A stretch of 64,000 nucleotides of DNA, from contig NC_034013.1 of NCBI RefSeq assembly GCF_000346465.2, positions 2,712,150 through 2,776,149 on the forward strand, written 5' to 3'. Origin of the DNA: Prunus persica. Its lineage: Eukaryota; Streptophyta; Magnoliopsida; Rosales; Rosaceae. A model generated the notes under the pieces. It did no database searches and was not told the origin of the DNA. It saw nothing but the letters and a program-made list of their open reading frames with translations. Numbering within the stretch: the first letter of the stretch is position 1; each line of letters begins with the position of its first letter. Positions 47,864 to 61,809 of this stretch are shown here, in pieces. The position numbers were made by a program, and so were the translations under genes.

Positions 47864-49123
47864 AATTATCAGCTGCTTCGTTGTTCTTACAATTAGCTAC
47901 TGCTTCGAAATCTATGTTTTTGTTAACCGTATCCGTATACATGTACACAAGAAATTCTGCCCTTAGTATGTATATTCTTATTAAAAACACACTACGAAAA
48001 ACATCGAGTTTAAATCTAAACGTTCATTTTATTCTAAACTATAAAGAACAAAATTTATAGGGGAAAAGACTGGCAATTTACATGGAGTACTGTGCACTTT
48101 ATAGGAAGGCGACCTAAAAATGTAAGTTAACACAGCATGCATTAAAGCCTCCTCACGCACATATAAGCTTGCACCGAACAACCTTCAATTTGATGTCTTG
48201 AGGAATTGAAGAAATTAACATAAACGAGTTTAGCAGGTTTCAAACAGATGTCGAAGTGGAGAACATTTTGGGGCCATTTTATGTTTCCATTTCTCCCTAT
48301 ATAACTTGACTGCCAAGATTCAGGCCTGATAAAACGATGTATATTAAGCTAGACTTTTTTTTTTTTTTCCCATTAACATGGAAGGAGATTTCAGCTTGAG
48401 ACCCCCCCCCCCCCCGAAAAACATTGAGAAGAAATATATTACTAGATCAAGAAGAAAAACTCACACATCCCGGGGTGTCTATCCCTTTTCTATCCATCTC
48501 TATCCTCAAGTTAGGGGAGAGATAGAAAGAAATGGATATACACCCCATGATATGGGAGTGGTTCCTATAGACCATGAGCTAGTTGGTACGAGAAAGTGCT
48601 TTCATTTCACAAGGGTCTAATCTTTGATTCTAAATTAGCATGAGATGTTAATTTGATGAGGTAGAAGCCTCAATAGTCGAAGATAGAAGCAAAGTGTCAT
48701 GCTAAGGTCAGTCCCTATAAATGAACTAGAACAGAAAACAGAAAAAGAAGCATTTCCATACAGTAAAGGACGAATGGCACCATCATAAATGCGGTTGCTT
48801 ATGTCAGTGATGAAATGGAATGCAGTGCAGCATTGGGAAGTGATCAATGGATGTTAACCTCATAACTGAATTTTGTATTCTTCTCTCTTTTTTTTTCTTT
48901 TTTTTTTTTAAATTTGTTTCTCTATAATACAAATGTTCCATAGAATTACAACATGAAGATATTACACAGTGTCATTGTTCTTGCTAGGAATAGCCTAACA
49001 CTAACAGAAACACTAGAGAGAGAGAGAGTGGAAAAATGGAAAACTGAAAGAAGATTTCTAGAGTGGCCTGCGTTGCCTTAAAGTACGTAGACAGTAGATA
49101 GAAAGATAAGGCATAGTTTTAAT
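47864..49123. other. Intergenic region between PLGG1 and PRK (converging 3' ends)
   Basis: This holds the 3' flanks of both genes, a poly-T/poly-C run (48357-48417) and no recognised gene. Sequence near 48585-48640 has a faint tRNA-like A box (TAGTTGGTACGAG) but no proper B box, so I do not call a SINE. Confidence 0.5.
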
Positions 49124-52006
49124 TTAAGCTTTAGTTGCTTCTACTGGAGTTTTGGCCTTGCTTGCAATGAGCTGCTCAAAGAGGTCTCGGATCTTTAATC
49201 CGACTATGGTTTGGAAGAGACCAGTGCCGTTGTTGCTGCCGGGGAAGTCCGAAAGCTTCAACATTTGTTGGGTGACTTCTCCATAGAACTTGGTGGAGAT
49301 GTTGCTCAGATGGCTTTCTACATAGATCAGCTCATCTAATCTGTCAAATTGCCCATCCATCTCCAACACAGACACCTAATAATATGACCATAACAAGCAA
49401 AACATTAAAAGGTAGGAAACTAATAAATACACTGAGACACTAAAGTTAGATCAACTACTCCCTTCTAATTGATCCGATTCCGGATTTTGAGGGTATTGGA
49501 TTTTAACGTATAACTCACAAATTTTTTGATTCCATATATGTTAATAAACGCATGGGAAGTCGAGAATTGGAATAATTCAAATTCCATGTGTCAGTAAACA
49601 CAGGAAAGCAAGAATTCGAATAATTCCAACACCCATTCTGATAAGTAAACAAACTGGAAATAAAATTAGTACCTCGTTGCCAAAGTAAGTGTCAGGGCCA
49701 TAGGTGAACTTGATTCCAGGGTAAGAGCAGGTGAGCTTCCTTCCACATGGTATCCAGGAGATGGTGGAGCCCTCATCAAACAAGTAGACTGGGTTGAAAA
49801 ATTTCACACCTTCTTTCATTATCAACCTCACTCTCAATACCTTCCCCTCATTATCCCCTGGAATCAATTGGGTTGGCAACACTTCAATCACTGCATCAGC
49901 GTACTGCTTTTGTGGATCTGCAATTCAACCAAAAAATAACAAATTTAATTAATTAAATAAATTAGGATTAATTAATTTTTCTCACTTATTTAATTAAATA
50001 AAATCAAAGTTTAACTAGGTTGGTGTACCAATATAAGCATCGAAATCAGGCTTCCGGGCTTCAATACTGGCTTTGATGCTCTCAAGACTGTGACCACGCT
50101 CCGCCATGTCCCTCTGTTCAAATCCAATGGTTAATTTAATTGCACCACTCCAATTGAACACATGAAATTAAATTTATAATTAAACAGGGTTAAGGTTAAG
50201 ATTAAGGTTAATCACCTGAATTTTCCATGCAAACTTGACCTCATTGCTGATGTCCAAGTAGATGCTGAAGTCCAACAGGTCCCTAACTCGCTGATCATAC
50301 CTGCATAGCCAATTAATTTCAAATTTAATATAAAATAAAAGAGAAATTTGAACGCATGAACTCGAATGTAAGTATAACTGTTTGACTTGAGCTACAAGTC
50401 GCTTACAGCAAATTTGTATTTTTAAAGATTTGAAAGTGATGGCCAGTAGCTTGGAATTAATTAGTATGTACTATGTAGGTTGATTTCTTTGGTGGCATTA
50501 ATTAATCATTGAACAATCAAAGGCAATAGTAAAATTTATATATAAATGAAGGCCACTTGTACACTAATAACCCTCCACTTGTATAAATAAAAATAAAAAA
50601 ACATTGTTTTTGTTTTTCTTCAAATGCTTTTATTTTTATTTATTAGTGGCTTTCGCCTTGGTTTTGAACCTAGACTTATGCCTCAGGTTTGACACAATTT
50701 GATCAGCATCAGCTTTTTTAATATTTAAATAGAAACTAAGCTCCACCAACAAAGGACCCCTGAAAACCATCCACCTTTACCAGCCTTCGTGACTCTATCA
50801 ATCTTCTTTTTTCCGGTTAATAATGTAATGACACTAGAGATAACTTTTTCATATATCATTACGTTATTGACCAGAAATAGTAAAACAGTGATATCTCGTT
50901 ACAATAGAGGTTTTTAGAAAGAAAAAAAAAATAGGATTCTTCAAAAGCATTCTCATTTCCTCCTGTCTTTTTTTAGATTATAAATAAATATATATTTTTT
51001 ATATTATCATTACCTATTTACACACGTGTGTATAGTAATATTTTAATTTGTCATAAGGATGGGCCCTGAACAAATACTGAGAATTTGGACCACACTTTTA
51101 GACGATGATAATCTTATTCAATAATGTATATATGAAGAATTTTTTTTCCTCAACATTGAAAAAAAATTGTCTGAAAATGCTTCTCTAAATGTCTTTTTTT
51201 TTTTTAAAGCAAAAATATAGAACAACATTTGAGGATTTCATGAATAAGTAGTAAAAAAGTGGATTGCATTATAATTTGTACCCAAAATATATATTATTAT
51301 TAGTAAAAGGGAAAATTAATGAATGGGGAATATATTGAGGAAAAAAAAATGTTAGAGGAATTGGGCAAGTGTCCATAATCATTTGTTTCGAGCTCGTTCA
51401 AGATTTTTCCATAAATAAATATACTTACATTGGGTGCAAGCCTTCAATGACAAGAATCTTGGGGGGCTTGATGAGCTCAGGAGGGTCCAAGAGACCAGAG
51501 ACATGGTTGTAAATGGGCTTATCGACAGCTTTCCCTTCCTTGATTGCCTTGACCTGCTCATACATGAGATCAAAGTTGTTGGCTCTTGGGTCAAGAGCAG
51601 TCACCCCTTTCTCCTTCCTCCCTGTCCTATCCAGAGAGTGGTAATCATCCAAGCATATGACTGTCGTAGTGTCGCTGATGAGCGTGTTCGAGTCCGGGTT
51701 GCCTCCCTTGGGTGGCTCCGCGGCTCCTCCGAACACGCTCGTCAGCCTCCTCATGAATGTGCTCTTCCCGCACCCTGAGTCTGCTGCTAGACCAATCACC
51801 ACCGTCTCTTGGCCACCCGCGGAGCATGTTATCAAACTCACACTTGCTCTTCTGCTATTACTTTGACTTCTCTTGTAAAACACCACCTGCTGCTTCTGGC
51901 AGAACCCCAATCCAAATCCCAGCTGGGTTTGGGTTTTTGATGCTGGTGTGGAAAATGAACATGTTGGGTTCAGTTGGGTGGTTGTGTAAACTGCACAAAT
52001 TGCCAT
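49124..52006 (-). CDS. PRK: Phosphoribulokinase, chloroplastic
   Basis: Five exons join in frame: 51429-52006, 50216-50300, 50029-50113, 49673-49917 and 49124-49375 (1245 nt, 414 aa). It catalyses ribulose-5-phosphate + ATP to ribulose-1,5-bisphosphate in the Calvin cycle, in the chloroplast stroma. A Ser/Thr/Gln-rich transit peptide of about 60 residues is followed by the P-loop GLAADSGCGKSTFMRRL. This contains the first redox Cys; the second is in VICLDDYHSLDRTGR. GVTALDPRANNFDLM, the ILVIEGLHPMYD motif (Walker B-like) and the later disulfide pair region WIPCGRKLTCSYPGIKF are also present. All four regulatory cysteines are there, so thioredoxin control and GAPDH/CP12 complex formation are expected. 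The minus-strand leader contains a (GA)n/(CT)n tract right before the ATG. No defects were seen. Confidence 0.97.
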
Positions 52007-52017
52007 TTTGGAGCACT

Positions 52018-52020
<3 letters not shown>

Positions 52021-52053
<33 letters not shown>
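52021..52053. repeat. (CT)n microsatellite in the PRK leader
   Basis: About 16 CT units on the + strand ((GA)n in the transcript) lie 15 bp upstream of the PRK start codon, within the likely 5' UTR. Confidence 0.85.
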
Positions 52054-52058
<5 letters not shown>

Positions 52059-54470
52059 CTGTTATGGCTTGGTTTTGTGAAGAAGACACATAAGTTTTAT
52101 GGGTTTTGAACCTTTTTTTTTTTTTGGTTTTTGGGTTGCAAAGAAAATTGAAAAGTTTGGAACATAAATAAGAGGTTGCTGCTGACACGATGTTGTGTTG
52201 TCTTGGTGATATGCTAAGGCCGCTTGCTGACGCGTCTTCTGGTTTGTGGGTTTCTCTGAGTACCCCTGGTTTCGGACAACCTTGGAGCCTAATTCTAAGG
52301 TTGTAGGACGGGCTTAAACCAGTGGGCGATGGGTATAATTGTCATTTCACAGCTTTGTTTTTCCACTTGCAAAAATTTTAAATTTAAAAAAAAAAAAAAC
52401 CTTTGTTTTTTTAATTTAGAAAAGATGAAGTTCTTGATGATGAGGTGATGGCATTATGTGAATTGAATTGTGATAACCTGAGGGATGGAGAGAAGAAGAA
52501 GGCTTGGTGGTCATTTGCTTTAGTTTGGATATTTGATGTGCCACGCGGCATGGCAGTGGTGGCTGGTTGAAGATTAGGGGTGAAGGGTGAGGAATGGAAG
52601 AGATATGGAGGAGAGAGAGAGAGATGGAGAGAGTATGTGGCCATACACTTTAATCTTTGGACTGTGCCTAGTTTCTATTATTAATATTTTATTATAAAGT
52701 TTTCACAGTTTGGTAAAACCTGCTGCCATGATTCAGCAACAACACACACATGATATTCTTAACAAAGTGAACGTATATATATATATATATATATTTTAGA
52801 AAATAGTCATGACGTGTACAATGAAGCATGACGAGTTACAATGAGCGACGTCACTCTAGTGTGTTTTACCATCAATCTAGATCATATACTCATGTATGAT
52901 ATGATTATGCATAATAAATGTTGTTTGTTAGATTAATCAATAGGGTTTAAGCGTTAACCGGCTAATAAGTTTCATCGTTCATAGATCATTCGTGCAAAAT
53001 TTCATCTAAATTAAAGAACATTTAGCCACTTGATTATTGTCGTGATAATTTTGTATTCATTTATTTATTTGGTCATAACTATAAAATTAAACGCTTTTCA
53101 ATTTGAGTGAATTTTTATTAGAATGATCTTTCAATGATGATTTAAAAGAATCATGAGATAAATTGTGGTGTGGGTCAAAATATTTGGTTAGTTTTGTATT
53201 AATTTACTAACTACTTAGCACTCGAGGGATATTGTTAAACTAATAGTCTAAATAATATGATGTCTTGCTAGACAATTTGACATCCTTTGGTATCCAACTA
53301 ACAACTCGGATCATGCATTCAAATTAAAAATAAACCTAAGAAATAATTCAATGGATAATACGACAATATAACACACAATATTAGTTAGCAAAAAGAAATT
53401 AACATTCTCATTCAAATAACACTGTTTTCGCATGAATATCATATACTAATAAACTCACCAGATTTTTTGAAGCCAGAAAGCATATATATTCAAATAATGT
53501 TGGTGTCGTATGAATTGACCAAGCATACATATACACTTCTATTTCTTATAAAGTGTGCATTCCTTGTAAACAATTGGAATATTATGTGAAAATTAACCAA
53601 AATAAATACATTAATTATACAAAGTCCTTCCATTCATAAACTTTCTACAGTTTTTGTTTTTGTTTTTTTTTAAAAGATCATTGATGAAGACTTTTGTTGT
53701 TTGTTGGGTCTGGTCATTTAACCAGTTTCCCAATTTAATATTTATTTAGGTGACATCACAAGTTACCATGATTTAAGGTTTTGGAACAGAAAATAATCTA
53801 CTCCTGCCACATGTCCAAGAAGTTCTTATTCATCAAACACCCCTGGCTCTAACACATTTGCAGGTTTTTTTTCAATTTTTATTTTATTTATTATTTTGGG
53901 CGTAGATGGGATTTTGCAGATCCTTTTCATTCAGAAAGCTCCAACGAAACGAACGGGAGCTGGCCTTACAGTTTTTAGAGCCCAAAGTTACGATAGAGGT
54001 GAATCAAACTCGACTTCGTGTTTATCAACTGGAAGCACCAGATTTTGAAAACGCCTCTGATAAAAGCATTTAGCAGCGTGAATGCTTCTGTCGAAGCCGT
54101 CCCAAACGAGCCTGCAGTTGCCTATTCCGAAGAGCTTTTGTGTCTGGCATATATATTTTTCATAATGTTCGCAGTGGCTTTTGCACCGGTAGTTTGATGA
54201 ACATGACTATATAACAAACAAAGCAATTATAAGACTAGGTAGTTTGATGAGGAACAGGGGGCAATAGACAGACTTTTAGAGTTTAGGGTAGAACAATACA
54301 TCATGTGTCATATATATTTATCTTACAAATCATTCTTCTACTTACTCATGCAATGCAATTATCGCAACGAAATGCAACATAATAATAGGCCGCAGAAGAA
54401 TATACTAAAATCACTCGAAAAGAACAACGCAACTCTGAATCCCAATTGGACACAACCCCAGGATCAAATC
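52054..54470. other. PRK upstream region and downstream flank of the SCAMP gene
   Basis: Beyond the PRK leader I see no confident cis-element. A 77-codon minus frame at 52411-52644 lacks any recognised domain. A TA microsatellite lies at 52774-52793. The region 52800-53850 is AT-rich with nothing recognised. A GC-richer patch at 53900-54140 could be a transposon relic, but I cannot name it. Confidence 0.4.
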
Positions 54471-57400
54471 TCACTTGTTCCCCCTGAAATACATGTATAC
54501 TTTCTGCACAAACCAAAGAGGAAAAAGACAATCAGATATATACCAAGGATAAATACCACGTAAACAATGACTTCATTCTGACTAGGCCCCAAAATAAAAT
54601 AACAAATCATTCAGACTAGTAAAGAAATTCCAATCTTTGAAAAGGCGATATGGTGAAACTGAGTGATAAATTGTGTTTCTTGTGTCAACTAGATAATTAA
54701 TAAATAATCTATTTCCATTTACTAAATCTCATCCAAATCATATAAATTATAACTTGCAAGTATCTGTTTAATACAGGAAAGTTATTTGCTTTTCACTCAT
54801 TATTACCCTCAGGTGATCTTAGCAACCACTTTGTTGTGGCAGAGATCAAGGGAAATAATAAGTATTAATTTAGCTTAAAATAATTGTCTGATTCCAAGTT
54901 TCCAACTACAGACTAAATTTGGTGGAGGCAAAATATCAGGGCACAAACCACTTTCAAGGAACAATCACTGTGGTCTACAGCTCCATAAACTAAGAGTAGT
55001 TTCCAAATCTACAGATTACTTTAGTGCATCTCTTTGTGAGCCACCAAAAGCATTTCCTATACATCTAAAGAAGATAATACTAAAATTTGAAAGTGCATAT
55101 TGAAAACAAGGCAAACTCTGTATCTCACCTGAAGTACCCAAAAGCTTAGAAGGGTTTCTAAGCAAAACAAGGCAAACCCAGTTAAGTAGAATATCTGCAC
55201 AAAGAAAAAAAAAAGCAAAATAATATTAGTAATCTTATAATATTATAACCCAAACATTCAAGCAATTTGGTCATCCGAAATCCAAATCATGATGAATATA
55301 TCCTTACCAACTAATATACCTTTTGTCCTTTTTCTGGACAAACAAATACACCTTCACTGTTCTGTCTTAAGAGTCTTTCTACACGTAAGTAAGACGCACA
55401 AGGGATATGTCCCACATTAAAAGCACACATATTCTTTTACCAAACTTGTTACAGTACCTTGTCAATGCATAGCACAAATTTATGACTATCCAGCTATGCT
55501 AAGCAAACAAAGGTTTAACAACAATCTGATATTCTGAATTCTTTGCATACGTATCACGCTTGTTTTTATCTTTTCTCCCAGTTTAGATCATCAGAGAAGG
55601 TGGTTCCTGTTTCATTTGTTAAGAGTATTTTGGGGAAGAAGACACATTAATTTGGAGTCAAAAGTGAAGACATGCCAAAGATACGAAAGCAGGTTTAAGT
55701 TTTGACTTCCACAGAAAACCAGCAGGCATCTTTGTATTTCTTTCTCGACCTACTTCATGATTTAGATCATGCTTGTTCTTTTTCTTTCTTTTTTTCCTGA
55801 TTAAATGTAGTCCAAATTCTTCATAAAAGTTTGCTGTTTCGTATCTTGAATTGAATGTATTATAAACAGCTCTACGTATGTATTATGTAACAAGCTTTTA
55901 ACTAATATTGTCTGCTCTGTTCCTTAAACTTTAGAAGTTGTAATAAAAACTAAACATACTAGGATGATGGGCATGAAAATAAAAGAAACACTATATTTCC
56001 AACAACATTCTTCTAAGAACATAATTCATCATAAAATCTGTTATTTATTAATACTCTGCAGAGTTATAAAATCAAATGAACAAAAAATAACAGGAGAAAA
56101 CACACACGCTTCTCAGGGCAACTCAGCCTCTAGCAGGCATTATATAAGTTAACAAGCACACACTTTTGAAGCTCATGAAAGACAGATACAGGCATGTTTA
56201 CAAACTTACCCCTACCACCACATGGTCTGAGAAGACATCAATTGCCGGAAGAATGCCCCTGTATTTTTTGTGAAATAAAAACCAAAAAAGTAGGAAACAG
56301 CATCAATATAAAGGAAGAAAATATACTGGTTCAGTTAAACAGCATGAAAAGAATTATACTCATTGAAACAACTCTATGTAATTTAGTAAGAAAAAGAAAC
56401 TTATTAATAACTTAAAGTCCACCAGAAATTGAACTGTTGTAACTTCTCTCCAGGCTTGCCATTCCACCAAGGTAAAAATTCAAAAAAATATATTTAGTTA
56501 AATATGAAAATGGTTACAAACAAATTTCAAATGACAAACTGCAGAAGTTACTTTCTTCCCTTACTTCAAATCAATCAACATTATGAAAACAGGAAATGAA
56601 ATTTGAAAGAAAGTATACATTAGCAAATGTACCTATGCATAAGTTATTAGTTTTACACTTCCAATTGCTAAACATGTGTTTAATGCAGCAGCTAATGAGC
56701 CAAGAAATTTCCTTTTACGGATGGCTTGTCAAAATGTACTTTGACTTGGTGGTAAGTTCCATGCTAAATTTTCATTTGCCAACCATCTTACTATAGAAAA
56801 TTATACTTAAGAAACAAAGAAACAAACAAAAAAGTAAAGGGAAGAACTTACGTCAATGATCTCCCATTAAAGACAATTGGAGGAGCTATCGCCGCAAAAA
56901 TGCAAAACCCAATATGGAGCTGCCTCATGAAATTGATTACAAATCAGATCAATAAGCTAAGCAGTAAGAATTCAAAAGGATACAGTATCAGTACATACCA
57001 TGTAGAACAGGAAAAACCAACCAAACTTAAAGGCACTATCTGTCCTGCAAATTGGAAAAAATACCCCTCAACAATCAATACAAGCAGTGAAGACAAAGAT
57101 AATTTTGTGAGACATGCAAATGCTTATTCTTTTATATCTGGTTATTAGCTTGTCTTAGCTATGCCTATGATCCATGATATTTCCGACAAATATTTCTATG
57201 TAGTGCCAAAAGTTCTATGCTAACAAGCAGCTTCTCTGTGAGCTCCAGATGAACTACAAATCCTATATTTATCTAGAAACTAGAAACAAATCCCTCTTTA
57301 AATATTTACCTCATTGCACGATAGAGAGGCCTGTACCACAGAACATATGAAAGAGGGCATCCAAGTAGAGCATAGATCGTTGCAAGCAAAAATATTTTAA

Positions 57401-60400
57401 CACCTGCAATTTATGAACATCATCAGAAGCTCTAATTAGCATCATAGACAAAGAGCTAATCCTACATATAATCTACAAATAATGAAACATCACTCTGTAA
57501 AGCTTACCTCCGCCTCTAATCCAACAAACAATAATAGCAATTGCATTAAAAGATAGGCAAAGAACTATGCCTGCAAAGACAATATTATTAAGTATTAGAC
57601 GGGCATATCATCCTGCTATTTACATGCATTACCAAAATAAATTTAAAAACAAAAAATAAGGCATAATATATTGCTATATAACATTACTTTGAGTAGGGTG
57701 GGATGGTCCAGATTGGATCGGTTTCACCTCAAAACCATGGCCGAACCAATTACAATATAATGGTTTGGTTAGGTTCGGCTTTGACAAAATTCATGAAGGA
57801 AACCAAACCAATTTAAGACGGTTTGGTTTGGTTCAGCCGGTTTGGGCCTAAGCCCAATTCTCTTTTCTTTTGAATTTTTTCAACATTGTTAACCCAATTA
57901 TAACCCCTCAAATTCACAACTTGCTCCATACTTAAATCATTTTCTAGAGTACAAAACCATCCTAAAGCTCAACATGCCATAAAACTTTAAATTTCATAAC
58001 TAATTTTAATTCAAATATCCATATAAAGTTATTGCCTAATTATAGTATTACACATGTAAAACAAAATATAAATAAATGAATATACACATAAACGGTCTGG
58101 TTTGGTATAGGTCGGTTTACAAAAGGTCAAAACCAAACCATATATGGTCCGTTTGGGTTTTTAAACCGTTTGACTTTTTCTTGGTCAAAAATTAACCAAA
58201 CCAGTAATTACGGTTTGGATTAGCCAGTATCATCAGTTCGGCCGGATTGACGCCCACCCCTAACTATGAGGTCCTTAACAATGAAAACATGCTAGCATAA
58301 CAAAAAATGAGGGTGTGTCCTGGTACAAAATGGCCCATTTCCCTCTCAACAAGACAAGTCCTAAATTTTACCAAACTATCTGAAATAGTTTTCCACATTC
58401 ATAATGCCCTAAGTTAATCTCCACTGATTTTTTAAATAACTTTTCCTCGTCTCTACTGAAAATAATTCTAATATACTTTTGTTATATATAATTCCAATGA
58501 AAACAAAAGAATATCCTTCTAAAAAGTAAGAATATACATTAATAACCTTATTTATTAATAATAACTTAAAGAATTCATTCAGTTAACAAATTTGGAGCTG
58601 TCTCTTAATATATCGTTTTTTGACTCTATTAAAATATAATTATTTGAAGAAAAGAGTTGCAAATATAATTTGCATTTTCTATTTACAATTCAACTTTAGA
58701 TCAGAATTATATAATTAGGTCAAAAAAATTCCAACAAATAAATTATTCTTAGAGCTTTTCCTTTATTTTGATCAAATAAAATGTGATAATCAGTCTTCCA
58801 ACACAAAAAAACAGTGTGCTATTTGGATCAGAAGGATATGTATTTCTAGGCACAACACGTAGAAACTGAGGGCAGAAAAGACATGTAGAAAAAATTTAAT
58901 GCTACATCCATTTGATCAATCAGTTTCCATTTTTCCAAATAAAAAACATGTTATTGAGATAAAAATGGAAATAGCAAAGCTTATCCATTCAAAGAACCCA
59001 AAAGGCTGGTTATGAACAGCAACCATATGGGCACACCGAAAGAAGGCAACCTTAACACTTGGAAATAATACAAGTAAAACTGCATAGCAACACATTTGAA
59101 TAATAAACTTCCATTACCTAGCCAACTTGCAAAAGCCAGATATTGTAGCCTTTGAGCATGTACTGGTATTTCATTAGCTATATCATGGTGAATAATTGGA
59201 AAAAATGGAGGCCAATTTCTATCATCAGCGGGGACACCAGCTGATTCACAAAGTAGAATGAAAAAGTAATTACTCATAATTTAAGAAAAGCCAACAAAAA
59301 ACCCAAATTTTAATAGTTTAGGCTGCATATTCATAGTGCTTACCCTTTGCAACAGAATCTTCTCTCCGTTTAATATCCTGTAAAAGTTAAATGTAAATAC
59401 AAACACTATTAAAAACAAAATATAGGAACACATTAAGCAGCACACTTGAGAAATACTAAGGAATAGCACAAATGAGAGATTATTACAGGAAACATTTCAG
59501 ATATGTGAGCAATTTATAGATTCATAATGCAATAAACTCCAGTTTAAAAGATTAACAATAAAGGCAGACCTATAGATAAGTAATCATTCATAAAATTTAT
59601 ACAATTAACCTTTTCTCTCCTCTTGAGATCTGCTTCCCAAGTTGCAAGCTCTTTTGCCTTTTGCTTAGAATCCTGTAGATATCATACCGAACAATACGTA
59701 ACCAAGCTAAATAAGTAGAGAAAATAGTATAGGAAAAAGAAACTACATTACATTCATTGTATCCAATGGTATATCGACTGTTGCATCATGCTTGTGCCCA
59801 AAACCCAGAGGTTCAGATGCCAATGGTGGAACACGTGACTTTGACTTGGGAGCACCAGCACCATTCTGCAAAGTTCTCAAATTATGGCACATTTAGAACA
59901 TTACTATAAGGAAAAGAAAATACATATCAACTAAGCTTTTTACTAGTCTTGATAAGCATGCCTTAACCATGAAGCCGTATGGCTTAAAATCCGAAAGTGA
60001 TTTTGCATGGTATCCTAGAAAATGCAAATTGCACCACGCACATGTAGTGGCAACATGACTTTAACTTCACTTATTTGCATCTAAAAGCAGCCTGACAATC
60101 AAATAGCTTATGCACAAAGACATGGAATAGGATTTATAACTTCTAAAATGCCCATGTACAAAGAACTGAGACCTCATAAAGATGCGAGGGAAGCACAAAG
60201 CACTGCATTAGCAACCCTCACCATTCCAATTAACCTTTTGGAAGCAAGTTAAACAACTCCAATTCACCATTAATACATCATGTTGCATCACTGAAATGGT
60301 CAACCATCATGGTTTCATAATGTTTAGCAGAGGTTCAAAATCGAATGACATAAAAAAAAAAAATCAAGATAGCTTCAACTCTATACACATTAATGAGAAA

Positions 60401-61415
60401 CGTTCTTTAAACTCTCAGAATATGTACAAATCTATGATTCTTGAAGACTATCATGTTGATATTAAGGTGGGGAGGTTGGCGGTACAAATCATAACTAGGT
60501 TATTAAATAAATACATTATGGGAAAAATGCAAAAGATTAAATACACTAAAACAGTAGAATGAGAAGGCCAGAACAATGTAAAAGGACAACATTTCGTAAA
60601 AGGGGGAAGGGGGCTCAGTGATAGACAATTTTCAAAAAAAAGAAAAAAACAAGAGTATAAAATAAAAAATACTCTTTAACTGAAAATTAATTAACTTACC
60701 GCCTGAAAGTGTTAGAAAGCTTCAAAACCAAACATCAATCGCTAAGCTGTACATTATACCTCTCTTCCAAATTGACCAGGACATTGTATAATTTTTAATT
60801 TTAATGAATATGTTGAGAAATGTATCCCAAATTCACCACCTTCTTTTTTTCCGCAAAGCTGACTTTGAAGTGAATGAGGTATAACTTTTCAACTTCTGAT
60901 TAAATTTTCAACGTTTATTCAAATTAACAGAAGTAAAAACCTAACTTATTTAAGATTTCTTAAGCATTTTAACTCGAAAAAATGTCATCTTTCTAAGCTG
61001 ATTTTCAACATATTAAATTTGCTCTAAGCTAAGGACTCTTGCATAGTGAGCATTGGCTATGTTTCTACTGTCATTAAGAGATTAAGACTGAAAATCCACA
61101 TGTTATTTCAAATTCTCAACTCAATTTTATAGGTTACATATAATTGTTTCCAAATTTTTTATTAAAAAAAAACATTCACTTTAGTGTCGGAATATTGAAA
61201 ACCTAGGGTTCTGATCCAGATCCCAAAAAAACCAACATTCAGGAATTCAAATTACAACTGAAATAGAGGGCAGATCTAAACAGGAAGAAGAAGAAGAACA
61301 AAACAGTTAAAAATGGAGAAAGAGAAAAGGTGTTGGCTGTAATTACCGAAAAGGGATTGACCTCGACCTCGACCACTTCTTCGTCAAATGGGTTGGGGTC
61401 GTGGTGCCGATTCAT
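54471..61415 (-). CDS. Secretory carrier-associated membrane protein (SCAMP)
   Basis: Twelve exons join in frame: 61347-61415, 59752-59865, 59610-59672, 59344-59377, 59118-59240, 57508-57570, 57310-57403, 56999-57044, 56852-56919, 56210-56258, 55129-55194 and 54471-54503 (822 nt, 273 aa). The N-terminus has two NPF motifs ([12 protein letters not shown]) that bind EH-domain endocytic proteins. A charged coiled-coil segment follows ([22 protein letters not shown]). The SCAMP core starts at [13 protein letters not shown] and contains four membrane helices, with the [16 protein letters not shown] loop between helices 2 and 3. It ends VYMYFRGNK. Plant SCAMPs cycle between the trans-Golgi/early endosome and the plasma membrane and mark the cell plate. 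All junctions are GT/AG. Intron 5 is 1.5 kb and contains a hAT MITE. The gene is intact. Confidence 0.94.
57694..58262. mobile_element. hAT-like MITE in a SCAMP intron
   Basis: The ends TAGGGTGGGATGGTCCAG and the complement of the right end, TAGGGGTGGGCGTCAATCCG, are inverted. An 8 bp target-site duplication is nearly perfect: ACTTTGAG at 57686-57693 and ACTATGAG at 58263-58270. The interior is rich in AACCAAACC/GGTTTGGTT words. It is non-autonomous. Confidence 0.88.
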
Positions 61416-61809
61416 CGTTAGATCCCCAAATTTTGCAGAAAATTTAGAGAGAGAGAGAGAGAGAGAAAGCGGGTGTGGCAGTGTCTCTGTTGTGTAATGT
61501 GTCACACTAGACTCCCACCGACTTTATTATCTGCGAGACAGGCTTACTTGCTACGCCTACGCGGGATAACAATTGGAATGAAGTTCGGTTTTCAGTATCC
61601 ACCCCTAAGATTTTGAATTTTACTTTTGCTGCCATCTCCAATACTAAAATTTTCGCCCTCCAAAATACAACTATTCATATATACCCCGAACTCAAATAAT
61701 TTTTTCTCTCAAAAATGATTCACCTCATCATGATTTTCTTTTATGAATATTTTAACCAAAAAAATTTCAAAATTTGAAAACGAAAGAAGAAGATAGAAGA
61801 TAAAATTAA
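61416..61809. other. 5' flank of the SCAMP gene
   Basis: A (GA)n tract at 61446-61466, about 31 bp upstream of the ATG, probably lies in the 5' UTR. The remainder is AT-rich with no recognised gene. Confidence 0.5.

Noticed and set aside
48585..48640. Another SINE or tRNA
   Set aside because: Only a weak A box; no B box, tail or target duplication.
52411..52644. 77-codon minus-strand frame upstream of PRK
   Set aside because: The start looks like a transit peptide, but there is no downstream exon or domain and the composition is simple.
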